Part shown: positions 1 to 8,119 of the stretch, in pieces
Numbering within the stretch: the first letter of the stretch is position 1
How the letters are laid out: each line of letters starts with the position of its first letter
Assembly: GCA_017627765.1 (NCBI GenBank)
Contig: JAGAGD010000070.1
Coordinates: forward strand, 1 to 34,733
Direction: 5' to 3'
DNA length: 34,733 bases
Source: Prevotella sp.
GTDB lineage: Bacteria; Bacteroidota; Bacteroidia; Bacteroidales; Bacteroidaceae
Made by a program: the position numbers and the translations under genes
Notes under the pieces: model-generated
Seen by the model: the letters and a program-made list of their open reading frames with translations, nothing else
The model's database searches: none
What the model was told of the DNA's origin: nothing

Positions 1-318
1 AGGAATGAAAAAGTGAAAGGTGTCCTTTCGCGATGCGAAACGTGGCATATCGCAGTGCGATATGTGGCATATTGCAGTGCCAAAGGTGCCCTTTCACACT
101 GCGAAAGATGCCCTTTGACTTTTTTAACACTTATGAGTTTTACGACGAAAGCTATAACGTCTTGATATTGAACGGTTTACCAAAAAGAGCGAGAAACCGC
201 AAAATACTCGCATATTTTGCAACTTTGTTTTTCTCGGTCCTAAATTTTTAAGTTATTTGCGGGGTTAGTTAATCAATTTTTTACCCAACTCGCCCTCGTT
301 TTTTACAATTTTTCCCTC
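1..318. repeat. Dispersed repeat, copy 1 (22 bp palindrome array plus conserved tail)
   Basis: This copy matches 16492-16809 without visible gaps at an offset of 16491, with scattered substitutions mostly in the second half. The first 120 bases hold four palindromic units whose 3-base centres fall at 32-34, 54-56, 76-78 and 98-100, exactly 22 bp apart. Examples are CATATCGC-AGT-GCGATATG (46-64) and TTTCGC-GAT-GCGAAA (26-40). The remaining ~190 bases are AT-rich and end around the segment GGGGTTAGTTAATCAA (262-277). The left end is cut by the window edge, so the element may be longer. I see no coding capacity and no transposase. Confidence 0.9.
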
Positions 319-723
319 AAACAAGTAGCAGTTTTCAAAATTCAGTTTCAATTTATAAGTTCAAGTTTTCATAATAAGATTCCTTATAAAAAAGCAGAAA
401 AAATTGCTTTTCCTGAAAATTATTCTCTTAGCTAAGAAATGCCCAAACTTTCCTGAACGTCAATTAATTAGAGATAAATAGAGCTAACAAAAGAACTATA
501 TTATAATTATATTTCTTATATTTACACCGTGAACTAACCTTATTGACTAACCTAAGATAGCAACAACAATCTGACAATAACCATAAAAATATACTTATGT
601 AAACCTCAATGCAGAAGTAGTTTTATTACGGATAACAAAATTTCATAAAGCACATTAATGTGTTGGAAAGAACGATAACTTTAAATTTTATAATCTAATC
701 AATTAAAGAAAGGGTTTTATATT
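319..723. other. AT-rich intergenic region upstream of the modular secreted protein
   Basis: No gene is visible here. Two perfect 12 bp palindromes stand out: TCTTAGCTAAGA at 426-437 and CACATTAATGTG at 651-662. A weak match to the Bacteroidetes -7 box, TAACTTTA, lies at about 676-683, roughly 40 bases before the start codon at 724. I find no good -33 element with it, so the promoter of the downstream gene is not established. Confidence 0.5.
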
Positions 724-3495
724 ATGAAGAAAATTTTTATTTTTACGTTATTAATGTTACTATCATTGCATGTGTTCGGACAAAATGACATGGAGCAATG
801 GAGGGTAAAAATGCCAACAGAGCAAAGCAAAGCTCGTAAACACAAAGTGAAAGGAGTCTCAAATGGCAAGATTCCTGAGAACATTGAAAGCATCCGCAGA
901 GATGGCGAGACGGCGGTTACCCCACCAGAAGGCATTGAACCAGAGGTTTGGGAATACCAATCGGGAACATTTATGATGACAGCCATTGGAGGCGGATGGC
1001 AAGAATACACCAAAAAGGCAACTAAAGAGTTTGAAGTTGTAATAGACAACAATGACGTTTATATTAAGGGTTTGGCTTTCTTCGTTAAAAGAGCTTGGGT
1101 AAAAGGAACAATAAACGGAAATCAACTGATTATTCCAACTGGACAATATCTTGGCACAACCATTCTGGGCAGCATATACCTGAATGGCATTGACTTCAAC
1201 GACGAAGGTGAAGACAAAACACCCGTTGATATTATCTTTGAATATGATGCTGAACTTAAGAAACTGACTCTCAACGAAAATATTGGCATTATAGAATGCG
1301 AAAGCAGCACAGAACTTGCAGGTTTCTGCTATTGGTATGACTTGGTAATACAGAAACCTGACCCTTCGGAACTGCTTCCGATAACACCACCAGAGGGATT
1401 AGTGACTACTGAAAAAACTCTAACAGGCAAGTCTGGCATCGGCAATACCTACATAAATAAGAATGTCATGATTGGCATTGACGGAACAGACGTATACATT
1501 TTAGGACTTGTAAACGATTTCCCTAACGAATGGGTAAAGGGCACCATAGCTGACAACACGGTTACTTTCCCTATAAGATATATAGGCAGCGTTGAAGAAC
1601 AAAAATATTTCATTGCAGGCTTAGCTTCGGGTTCACTTGTTCCATATTCAATGACTTATGACCAAGAGAGAGACACTTATGAATATGACAGCCAGCTCTT
1701 AGTAAACAACAACAAGTTCAATTATAATAATGAGAGTTTACTAAACAGCTATAGCGGTCTATATATAGGTCAGCGTCCAGAACCGCTCTCACCACCAGAA
1801 AACCTTCAGACAAAAAAAGTAGAATATACAGGAAAAGACGCTAAAGGCCTTACAGTCAATGGCAGCATTAACATTGGCTATGACGGTAACAATGTGTGGA
1901 TGCAAGGACTATATAATGGACTTCCTGAAGGATGGACAATGGGTACATTCAATGAAGAAAGGACAGAGCTCACCATTGAACTTGGGCAGTTTATAGGAGA
2001 AGACGAGAATGGGGCTTACAATATCTACGTAGTAGGCGACGACAGAAGCAACCCTGACAACGTTCTCATCACCGACGTGAAACTGAACTATAATGCTGAA
2101 AACGATGTTTTCGAATCTGTAAACAACATGTTCTTTAACATCAAAAAAGACAGGCTATTATTTATTAACGCCTTAAGAGCAGGACTGATTATAGGAGAAG
2201 TTGCAGACCACACTTGGATTGCTAAAGAACAAGGATACTCAGACAATCAGGAGATTACGGAAATAACAATAGCAGAGGGCATAAAAGGCACCTTGTCAAA
2301 GAATGACGGTGAAAACTCTCCAAAGTATAATGAAACGGGCGATGCAGTGAACATGTTTGCAGCAAATAGCCTTACGATAACTTCGGAAAAAGAAATTGCA
2401 AAGATTGTCATTACTATGACGGGCAGCGAAGATGAAATGACACTGGAATCTAACATACCAAAATATAGTAAAAACGACAATGTTGGTATATGGAAAGGAG
2501 AATCTAATAAAGTTGTATTCTCGGTTCCAAATGAGTCAGGCAAACAAGCAAAGATACAGCGCATTGACATTTTCCTCCTCGACTATTCTAATTCTGTAGT
2601 TACCGCTCCAGAAGACTTAGTTACCGAAGACTACTATTTCAAGGCAACAGACACTTATCATCATTCAACGGTAACAAATGTTGTGAAAGTAGGATTCTAT
2701 GGCGAAGAGGATGTTTATATTCAAGGTCTCAGCCAGTACATCAGAAAAGCATGGGTTAAAGGAAAACTAAATGAAGGCAAGCTGGTCATACCAAGACGTA
2801 AACTTGGAGAGAGTTCTTCAATATTTGGCGTCTTTGTTTTAGAGTTTTGCGGGGCAGAATTTACATACGACTCTGAAAACGGCATATTCTTCTCTGCAGA
2901 AGGATTTAATACAATAGACAAGGAAGATGAGTTTGAAATGGATGAGTTTGAGAATGTCACTCTGACTAAAATAGTTGAAAAAGCGATTACGCCAGCAAAA
3001 CCTGCCATTACATCTTATTCACAAGGCAACAAATATGACCATGTGAACATGATTATTCCACTTGAAGATGTAGAAGGAAAGCCTTTAGTTGCAGACAAAC
3101 TAAGCTATAAACTATATTACAGCATAGGCGATGAAGTCAAGGAAATTGAATTTACGACAGACTTATACGGCAAGTTAGAAGAGAACATGACCGAGATTCC
3201 ATACAACTTCACTGACGGGCACGACATACAAGTGAATGGACAACGCATAAATCTATACCACGGAAATCGCACCGAGTGGGAAAGAATCGGAGTTGTAAGC
3301 ATATATAGAGGCGGTGGCGAAACCAACGAAAGCAGCATCTGTTGGTATAAATTAAAAGATACAGTAAACATCGAAGAGGCTGCTATTGCTAACGGAGAAG
3401 AAAATTCTGACATCTATAACTTGCAGGGCATTCGTATGAAAACAGCTCCAAAGGGCATTTACATAAAGAATGGCAAGAAATATGTAATTAGATGA
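724..3495 (+). CDS. Large modular secreted protein with probable type IX sorting tail
   Basis: I do not recognise a named family. The 923-residue product starts with a signal peptide (about residues 1-20: Lys-Lys, a hydrophobic core, then FGQ). It contains four related modules, each opening with a P-P/A-E motif (near residues 67, 222, 357 and 628). Modules then run through a segment like GxDGxDVYIxGL and, in three of four, WVKG. An unrelated block of about 130 residues lies between modules 3 and 4 (about 497-620). The C-terminus (IYNLQGIRMK ... PKGIYIKNGKKYVIR) resembles a short type IX secretion sorting domain. I infer a secreted or surface protein; what it binds or does is unknown. It is followed by a hairpin region and a separate small barrel protein. 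Confidence 0.75.
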   Translation: MKKIFIFTLLMLLSLHVFGQNDMEQWRVKMPTEQSKARKHKVKGVSNGKIPENIESIRRDGETAVTPPEGIEPEVWEYQSGTFMMTAIGGGWQEYTKKATKEFEVVIDNNDVYIKGLAFFVKRAWVKGTINGNQLIIPTGQYLGTTILGSIYLNGIDFNDEGEDKTPVDIIFEYDAELKKLTLNENIGIIECESSTELAGFCYWYDLVIQKPDPSELLPITPPEGLVTTEKTLTGKSGIGNTYINKNVMIGIDGTDVYILGLVNDFPNEWVKGTIADNTVTFPIRYIGSVEEQKYFIAGLASGSLVPYSMTYDQERDTYEYDSQLLVNNNKFNYNNESLLNSYSGLYIGQRPEPLSPPENLQTKKVEYTGKDAKGLTVNGSINIGYDGNNVWMQGLYNGLPEGWTMGTFNEERTELTIELGQFIGEDENGAYNIYVVGDDRSNPDNVLITDVKLNYNAENDVFESVNNMFFNIKKDRLLFINALRAGLIIGEVADHTWIAKEQGYSDNQEITEITIAEGIKGTLSKNDGENSPKYNETGDAVNMFAANSLTITSEKEIAKIVITMTGSEDEMTLESNIPKYSKNDNVGIWKGESNKVVFSVPNESGKQAKIQRIDIFLLDYSNSVVTAPEDLVTEDYYFKATDTYHHSTVTNVVKVGFYGEEDVYIQGLSQYIRKAWVKGKLNEGKLVIPRRKLGESSSIFGVFVLEFCGAEFTYDSENGIFFSAEGFNTIDKEDEFEMDEFENVTLTKIVEKAITPAKPAITSYSQGNKYDHVNMIIPLEDVEGKPLVADKLSYKLYYSIGDEVKEIEFTTDLYGKLEENMTEIPYNFTDGHDIQVNGQRINLYHGNRTEWERIGVVSIYRGGGETNESSICWYKLKDTVNIEEAAIANGEENSDIYNLQGIRMKTAPKGIYIKNGKKYVIR

Positions 3496-3628
3496 GTTTC
3501 CTGCAAATATGAATAATGTGGGAGATATATTCTGACAATATAAGTTGTGCTTCTCATATAATCTCAATATCATGAATTAAGAAGTAGGCAACTGCCGACA
3601 CTTCAGCAGTAATATCATGATTAACATA

Positions 3629-3695
3629 AAGCAGGTACAGCAAAGATGAAAATAATAAAAAAAACAATTATCAATGCTTTGTTCTGTACCTGCTT
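3629..3695. terminator. 12 bp inverted repeat with long AT-rich loop, possible terminator
   Basis: AAGCAGGTACAG (3629-3640) pairs perfectly with CTGTACCTGCTT (3684-3695), and CAAAG/CTTTG inside can extend the stem across a small bulge. The loop is long (over 30 bases) and very A-rich, and the 3' side continues TATATATTT rather than a clean T run. It sits between the modular protein gene and the barrel gene on the same strand, so a terminator or processing hairpin is likely but not certain. Confidence 0.5.
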
Positions 3696-3756
3696 ATATA
3701 TTTCATAATACATAAAACGACTGATTTTTAGTATAACACTACATTATAACAACGCA

Positions 3757-4326
3757 ATGAACATAAAAAACACTACTACAAAAATCGTCTTTTTAATCTT
3801 TTTGTCGTTACTAAATTTCAATCTGATACACTCTCAGACTAATAAAGCCTCCATTTTCGGAGAACTCTTCGGGGCGTCAACAACGTTTGGAATACATTTT
3901 GACTCACGCTTCAACAGCGAGACTAACTGGGGAGGAAGGTTAGGAGTTGGCTTTACAGAATCAAAATCACAAGACTTCTTTAAGTCTGCACCTGAAAGGA
4001 CAAGGGGATGGTCGTTTCCTATTGCCGTTAACTATTTATTAGGAAAGAATGGGCATTATGCAGAAATTGGCATTGGCGTAAGCTATGGGCTTTACAACTG
4101 TAAATATCATGACAAGGTTGGGCACGAGATAGAGGAAAGCAAGTCTGGCTCTTTCGGCTTCTTGGATTTAGGTTATCGCTATCAGCGTGAAAACGGCATT
4201 GTCATACGCATCGGCATCAGTCCAGGAGTCGCTTTAGACATGTACGATGAAGATGGAAAAACAGAACACGGAGTAGACCGTGCCGCAGTGATTTACCCTT
4301 ATATAAGTTTCGGTTTTAATTTATAA
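3757..4326 (+). CDS. Small outer-membrane beta-barrel-like protein
   Basis: The 189-residue product has an N-terminal signal peptide (hydrophobic stretch about residues 9-24, ending IHSQ). The mature part alternates polar and hydrophobic residues, with many Gly and aromatic residues (for example GGRLGVGF, YAEIGIGVSYG, GFLDLGYRYQ). It ends in YPYISFGFNL. This pattern fits an eight-strand outer-membrane barrel of the OmpW/OmpA-barrel size class. No close family can be named from sequence alone. It is separated from the upstream gene by about 260 bases containing a hairpin, so it may have its own promoter, but I see no clear -7 box. The next gene, ribD, converges on it from the other strand with a gap of under 40 bases. 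Confidence 0.65.
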   Translation: MNIKNTTTKIVFLIFLSLLNFNLIHSQTNKASIFGELFGASTTFGIHFDSRFNSETNWGGRLGVGFTESKSQDFFKSAPERTRGWSFPIAVNYLLGKNGHYAEIGIGVSYGLYNCKYHDKVGHEIEESKSGSFGFLDLGYRYQRENGIVIRIGISPGVALDMYDEDGKTEHGVDRAAVIYPYISFGFNL

Positions 4327-4365
4327 TAATCACATGAAAGACAAACTTGATTATTACAAATCGAC

Positions 4366-5295
4366 CTAACATCCAACTGGCTTTTCATAAATAACTATAT
4401 CCCTGTTGTCCCAATGCTCTTTGCTTACCATCCTCAACTCTTTGGGGAGCAATGGTGCTGGGGTTCCGTCTGAAACTGTTATTGGGGCAGTTTCTATGCG
4501 TATGCAGTCGAAAAGCTGCTGGTCGATAAACGACTGTAGAGTTTTTCTTCCGCCTTCTACGATGAGCGACAGCAAACCGCGTCGATAGCAGTCGTCAATT
4601 ATCTTGCTTATAGGCATTTCGCATGAAAGCACATATCTGTGAGGCGACCTGCCTGCCCAGTGGCGCACGTTGAGCTGAGGATGCTCACACTCGTCGGTGA
4701 TTCTGCCAACAACTATTGCGTCGTTCTCAGCACGCATCTTGTGAACAAGCATCTGCGTGAAAGGCGAAGATATGTGAAGCCTCCTATGGCAGTCGTCAAT
4801 AAATCCATTCTGGGTCTGTGCCCATTTCAGCGTTATGTATGGACGCTTCTTGCTATGATATGTAAAAAAACTGCGATTTATATCTTGGCATTCTTCTTCA
4901 AGCACACCAACCTTAACTTCAATGCCAGCCTCGCTTATCCGCTTTATTCCGCGACCTTGCACCTTTGCAAAAGGGTCAAGACAGCCTACTACGACGCGTC
5001 TTACTCCCTTGCTTACAATCAAGTCGGCACATGGGGGAGTCTTTCCGTAGTGAGCGCATGGCTCAAGACTAACATATACAGTTGCTTCTGGCAGCAGATG
5101 CTCATCCTCTTTTTTAACGCTGCGAAAAGCATTAACCTCAGCATGGGCTTCGCCGCAACGTATGTGATAGCCCTCACCTATTATCCTGCCGTCGGCAACA
5201 ATCACAGCCCCGACCATCGGATTAGGCCTTGCCCCGTTCCTTCCGCAACGAGCCAGTTGCAGACAACGCATCATGTATTTCTCGTCTGTTGTCAT
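4366..5295 (-). CDS. ribD: Riboflavin biosynthesis protein RibD (deaminase-reductase), compact reductase domain
   Basis: RibD converts the first pyrimidine intermediate of riboflavin synthesis by deamination followed by side-chain reduction, in the cytoplasm. The N-terminal deaminase domain is complete, with zinc-ligand motifs HAE (residues 51-53), PCAHYG (C80) and PPC (C89). The reductase domain follows from about residue 150 (KRPYITLKWAQT) and includes LIVEGG. At 309 residues it is shorter than the usual 340-370. About 30-45 residues seem to be missing between the segment around PHRYVLSCEMPISK and the RRGLLSLIVEGG strand, with no frameshift visible. I chose the start at 5295 because a TAACTTTG box lies at 5316-5323 and a longer reading from 5346 would begin upstream of it. 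Confidence 0.92.
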   Translation of the reverse strand: MTTDEKYMMRCLQLARCGRNGARPNPMVGAVIVADGRIIGEGYHIRCGEAHAEVNAFRSVKKEDEHLLPEATVYVSLEPCAHYGKTPPCADLIVSKGVRRVVVGCLDPFAKVQGRGIKRISEAGIEVKVGVLEEECQDINRSFFTYHSKKRPYITLKWAQTQNGFIDDCHRRLHISSPFTQMLVHKMRAENDAIVVGRITDECEHPQLNVRHWAGRSPHRYVLSCEMPISKIIDDCYRRGLLSLIVEGGRKTLQSFIDQQLFDCIRIETAPITVSDGTPAPLLPKELRMVSKEHWDNRDIVIYEKPVGC

Positions 5296-5315
5296 AATCG
5301 AAGATAATTGATTGG

Positions 5316-5323
5316 CAAAGTTA
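5316..5323 (-). promoter_or_regulatory. Putative -7 box of ribD
   Basis: The minus strand reads TAACTTTG, matching the Bacteroidetes -7 consensus TAnnTTTG, about 20 bases before the chosen ribD start at 5295. No TTTG is found 19-20 bases upstream, so the -33 element is weak or absent. Confidence 0.5.
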
Positions 5324-5363
5324 AGAAAAATAAAAGTTATAAGCACACTTTTACATCAAAAAA

Positions 5364-5395
5364 ATCCTCAAGCATCATGTATGACACTTGAGGAT
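5364..5395 (-). terminator. Intrinsic terminator after the TonB-dependent receptor gene
   Basis: ATCCTCAAG (5364-5372) pairs with CTTGAGGAT (5387-5395), and TCAT/ATGA extends the stem inside a small internal loop. Read on the minus strand the hairpin is followed by a run of seven T residues. It lies between the receptor gene (ending at 5470) and ribD, so ribD probably relies on its own promoter. Confidence 0.85.
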
Positions 5396-5469
5396 GGAAA
5401 ATAATATTATTCAAGTTTCGCAAGTGCTCAACTTGTAAGGCTAAAAGGCTCTGAGGGGAAGTTAGCGCA

Positions 5470-7956
5470 TTATTCTCCCATTTCGTTAGAATATCCGCTG
5501 CCGTCCTGTATGTCGTCGCCACCTTCATATTCCATTCTTGGACGTTTATTCTTTGTATTTCCGAAGTTCCATGTCAGCGTAACATTAACACGGCGACCCT
5601 TGCGGAAGAATTCTGAAGAGCGGAAGAAAGCGTCTGTCTCGGTAACATTGCGCCATTTTCTTGTATTGAAGATGTCGCGGCAGTTAACTGACAGCATTAG
5701 TTTTTTGTTGAAGAAACTCTTTCGCGCACCCAAATCAACACTGTAGTTTGGCTTTCTGTAGCCCTGAGTTATAACCTGACGCGCACGATAGTCGCCTGTC
5801 ACTTGGAATGTAATGTCGTAAGGAAGCATGATGCTTGCCTGCATTCTTGCATTCCATGTGAAGTTGTGGTCGCTCTCGCCTGTAACTGTATATCCGTCAA
5901 CCACATGAGTAAAACCGTCAAGATGATAGTAGTAGGCATTGGCTGTGGTAGTAAGGTCGAGTATTCTGAACAGCTTGTTCTTCAAAACAACCTCAACACC
6001 CGAACTTGTACTCTCAGAAACGTTCATGTTTGTCTGATACATCATGCCGTCGGCTGCCTGCCATTTTATGCGCTGAATAACGTCTGTTGTTGGACGATAG
6101 TAAGCACTGACAAGCAGAGAGTGTCCAGTCCAAGTCTTCAGATAGTTGAGAGAGAATGAGTTTGAGAACTCTGGTGTGAGTTGCGGGTTACCAAACTCTA
6201 TCATAGAGGCATCGCGAGTATTTCTGAAAGAGTTAAGTTCTCCACCCCAAGGACGACGCAGACGGCGTGTATAGTTCAACTGAAACTGCTGTGTCGGTGT
6301 AATCTGATATGACATGAAAACACTTGGGAAGAGCTGGAAATAATCTTTCTTGAATGGCACATCACGCTTGTCGGCATCATATTCCTGCTCCCATGTATAG
6401 CTTTCGGTGTTTACCTTCCAATACTCTCCGCGCAGACCTGCCATCAGTCCGAACTTACCGAAGTTGCCTGTGAGTGTTGCATAGAGTGCATGAACATCCA
6501 TATCGTAGATGAAACGATTGAAGAAGGCACGGTCTTCTACGGCATTATCGCCATTCCATGTATTGTCAACAAAAGAAATCTGCGGAGTATTCTCTTTTGA
6601 GAATCTGCCCTGATAACCTGTCTGCAACTTCATTGTCTTTGACAGAGCATTCTCATAGTCTACCTTAAACTCCCAAGAACGGTTGTTTACATTCATCGGA
6701 CGATACTGATATGAGTAGCCTGTCTGCTGACTTGCCATAACGGTCATTGAGTCGCGATAGTAGTTGTCGTGGTCTGACTTCCACTGATTGAAGTCAAGTT
6801 GCACATCAAGAAAATGCTTATCTGAGAAGGTGTGACGATAGCCAAGTTCGCCATGATACATGTGCATGTTGCCTCTCGACCTCGTGTCTCTGAACATCTG
6901 CATATTGTCTTCCAGCTCACCTATTGTGCCATAGTGGTAGAGAGTCTTGCCATAATCATGGAATCGTCCATGCATCATCATTCCTGCAATAGTAAAGTCG
7001 TCTTTGCTTGTTGCATGAAGCGTAACACCAGCACGGGTAAAGAGGTTGTTTCCGAAATTATGATTGTTAGAGTTGTATCGCTGATACTGCTTTGAAGCGT
7101 AGGTCTCCTGATTGCTTACGCCACCACCCTCGCCTTCACGATGGCGATAACCAATGTTGAGATAGGCATCGAGCAACTTGCTGTTGTAGTTTATGTTACC
7201 ACTCACGTTAGCACCGCCTCGGGTGTCGGCACCTGTCTGAATAGAGCCATAGTAGCCAGCCTTTCGGTCTTTCTTCAGCACAATGTTGATAATGCCCGCA
7301 GAACCTTCTGCCGAGAACTTGGCTGAAGGGTTGTCTATAACTTCTATCCTGTCGATGCTTTCAGCTGGCAACTGCTGTAATATCTGCGCACGGTTGTCGC
7401 TGGTCAGTCCGCTTGCCTTTCCGTTTATCCACACTTCAACGCTACTGTTGCCCCTCAACGAGATGTTTCCATCGTTGTCAACTTCCACAGAAGGAATGTT
7501 TTCAAGCACATCGCTTGCCGCACCACCTGCATTGGCAATGTCTTGGCTGACATCGAATGACTTGCGGTCTACTTCCAGTTTTACGGCTGAGCGCTGACCA
7601 GTAACAGTTACTTCATTGAGTTGGCGAGTGTCCTCCGACATGTATATAGAGGCATAACTCTGCACCGTATGATTACTATTGATAGAGAAATCGCGCTTTA
7701 TTTCTTTATACCCCATGAACGAAACTACGAGTTCATAAGTGCCTTTAGGCAAATCAACAATATTGAAAGCGCCGTCTTCGTCGGTGATAGCTCCCTTCAG
7801 AAATTTTCCGTCTGCCTTATTGTTTACTACAACATTTACATAAGGCATTGGCTCATCGCCTGACTTGTCAAGAATTTTTCCTTTAACAGTGCCTTGAGCA
7901 GCAGCTATCACAGCTGTCAGACACATCAATAACAGTAGTGTATATCTTCTTTTCAT
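5470..7956 (-). CDS. TonB-dependent outer-membrane receptor with carboxypeptidase-like N-terminal domain
   Basis: The 828-residue product has a signal peptide (about 1-20). A carboxypeptidase-regulatory-like beta-sandwich follows (about 22-108: GTVKGKILDKSGDEPMPYVN ... GTYELVVSFMGYK), then a plug domain (about 115-230, with DVLENIPSVEVD and PSAKFSAEGSAGIINIVLKK). The rest is a long beta-barrel region. The architecture matches the outer-membrane-protein beta-barrel family often annotated as TonB-dependent receptor, distinct from SusC: the length is under 900 residues and no SusD gene is adjacent. It imports an unknown ligand using TonB energy. The gene lies between a promoter embedded in a long inverted repeat (8006-8089) and a terminator at 5364-5395, so it is probably transcribed alone. 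Confidence 0.9.
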   Translation of the reverse strand: MKRRYTLLLLMCLTAVIAAAQGTVKGKILDKSGDEPMPYVNVVVNNKADGKFLKGAITDEDGAFNIVDLPKGTYELVVSFMGYKEIKRDFSINSNHTVQSYASIYMSEDTRQLNEVTVTGQRSAVKLEVDRKSFDVSQDIANAGGAASDVLENIPSVEVDNDGNISLRGNSSVEVWINGKASGLTSDNRAQILQQLPAESIDRIEVIDNPSAKFSAEGSAGIINIVLKKDRKAGYYGSIQTGADTRGGANVSGNINYNSKLLDAYLNIGYRHREGEGGGVSNQETYASKQYQRYNSNNHNFGNNLFTRAGVTLHATSKDDFTIAGMMMHGRFHDYGKTLYHYGTIGELEDNMQMFRDTRSRGNMHMYHGELGYRHTFSDKHFLDVQLDFNQWKSDHDNYYRDSMTVMASQQTGYSYQYRPMNVNNRSWEFKVDYENALSKTMKLQTGYQGRFSKENTPQISFVDNTWNGDNAVEDRAFFNRFIYDMDVHALYATLTGNFGKFGLMAGLRGEYWKVNTESYTWEQEYDADKRDVPFKKDYFQLFPSVFMSYQITPTQQFQLNYTRRLRRPWGGELNSFRNTRDASMIEFGNPQLTPEFSNSFSLNYLKTWTGHSLLVSAYYRPTTDVIQRIKWQAADGMMYQTNMNVSESTSSGVEVVLKNKLFRILDLTTTANAYYYHLDGFTHVVDGYTVTGESDHNFTWNARMQASIMLPYDITFQVTGDYRARQVITQGYRKPNYSVDLGARKSFFNKKLMLSVNCRDIFNTRKWRNVTETDAFFRSSEFFRKGRRVNVTLTWNFGNTKNKRPRMEYEGGDDIQDGSGYSNEMGE

Positions 7957-8005
7957 AATGTATTTATTCCATCATCTCGCTTATAGATGATATGGTTTTG
8001 AGCTG

Positions 8006-8037
8006 CAAAAATAGTGAAAAGCCACGTAACTGACAAA
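8006..8037 (-). promoter_or_regulatory. Promoter of the TonB-dependent receptor gene
   Basis: On the minus strand TTTG (8034-8037) is followed after 20 bases by TATTTTTG (8006-8013), close to the Bacteroidetes consensus TTTG-N19-TAnnTTTG. The start codon is about 50 bases downstream. Most of this promoter lies inside the left arm of the inverted repeat at 8011-8089. Confidence 0.75.
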
Positions 8038-8089
8038 CAAGTTCAGAACATTTAACGTATGTTGTTGTCAGTTAGTGGCTTTTCACTAT
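8011..8089. repeat. 25 bp inverted repeat, terminator of the C10 protease gene and/or operator
   Basis: ATAGTGAAAAGCCAC (8011-8025) pairs with GTGGCTTTTCACTAT (8075-8089), and TAACTGACAA (8027-8036) pairs with TTGTCAGTTA (8065-8074). The only interruption is one bulged G at 8026, and the loop is 28 bases. A smaller hairpin, AGCCTA-TAT-TAGGCT (8094-8108), lies beside it nearer the protease stop codon. The structure separates the C10 protease gene from the TonB receptor gene on the same strand, and its left arm contains the receptor promoter. Confidence 0.85.
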
Positions 8090-8119
8090 CTACAGCCTAT
8101 ATTAGGCTTATCCTTTATG

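Noticed and set aside
33-251. 72-codon open frame (+)
   Set aside because: It lies wholly in the dispersed repeat, runs through the palindromes, and has no protein-like composition; the second copy of the repeat does not keep the frame.
4639-5307. 222-codon open frame (+)
   Set aside because: It is antisense to ribD, which has clear catalytic motifs in its own frame.
5470-7956. SusC-type glycan receptor
   Set aside because: It is shorter than typical SusC, and no SusD-like lipoprotein gene is adjacent.
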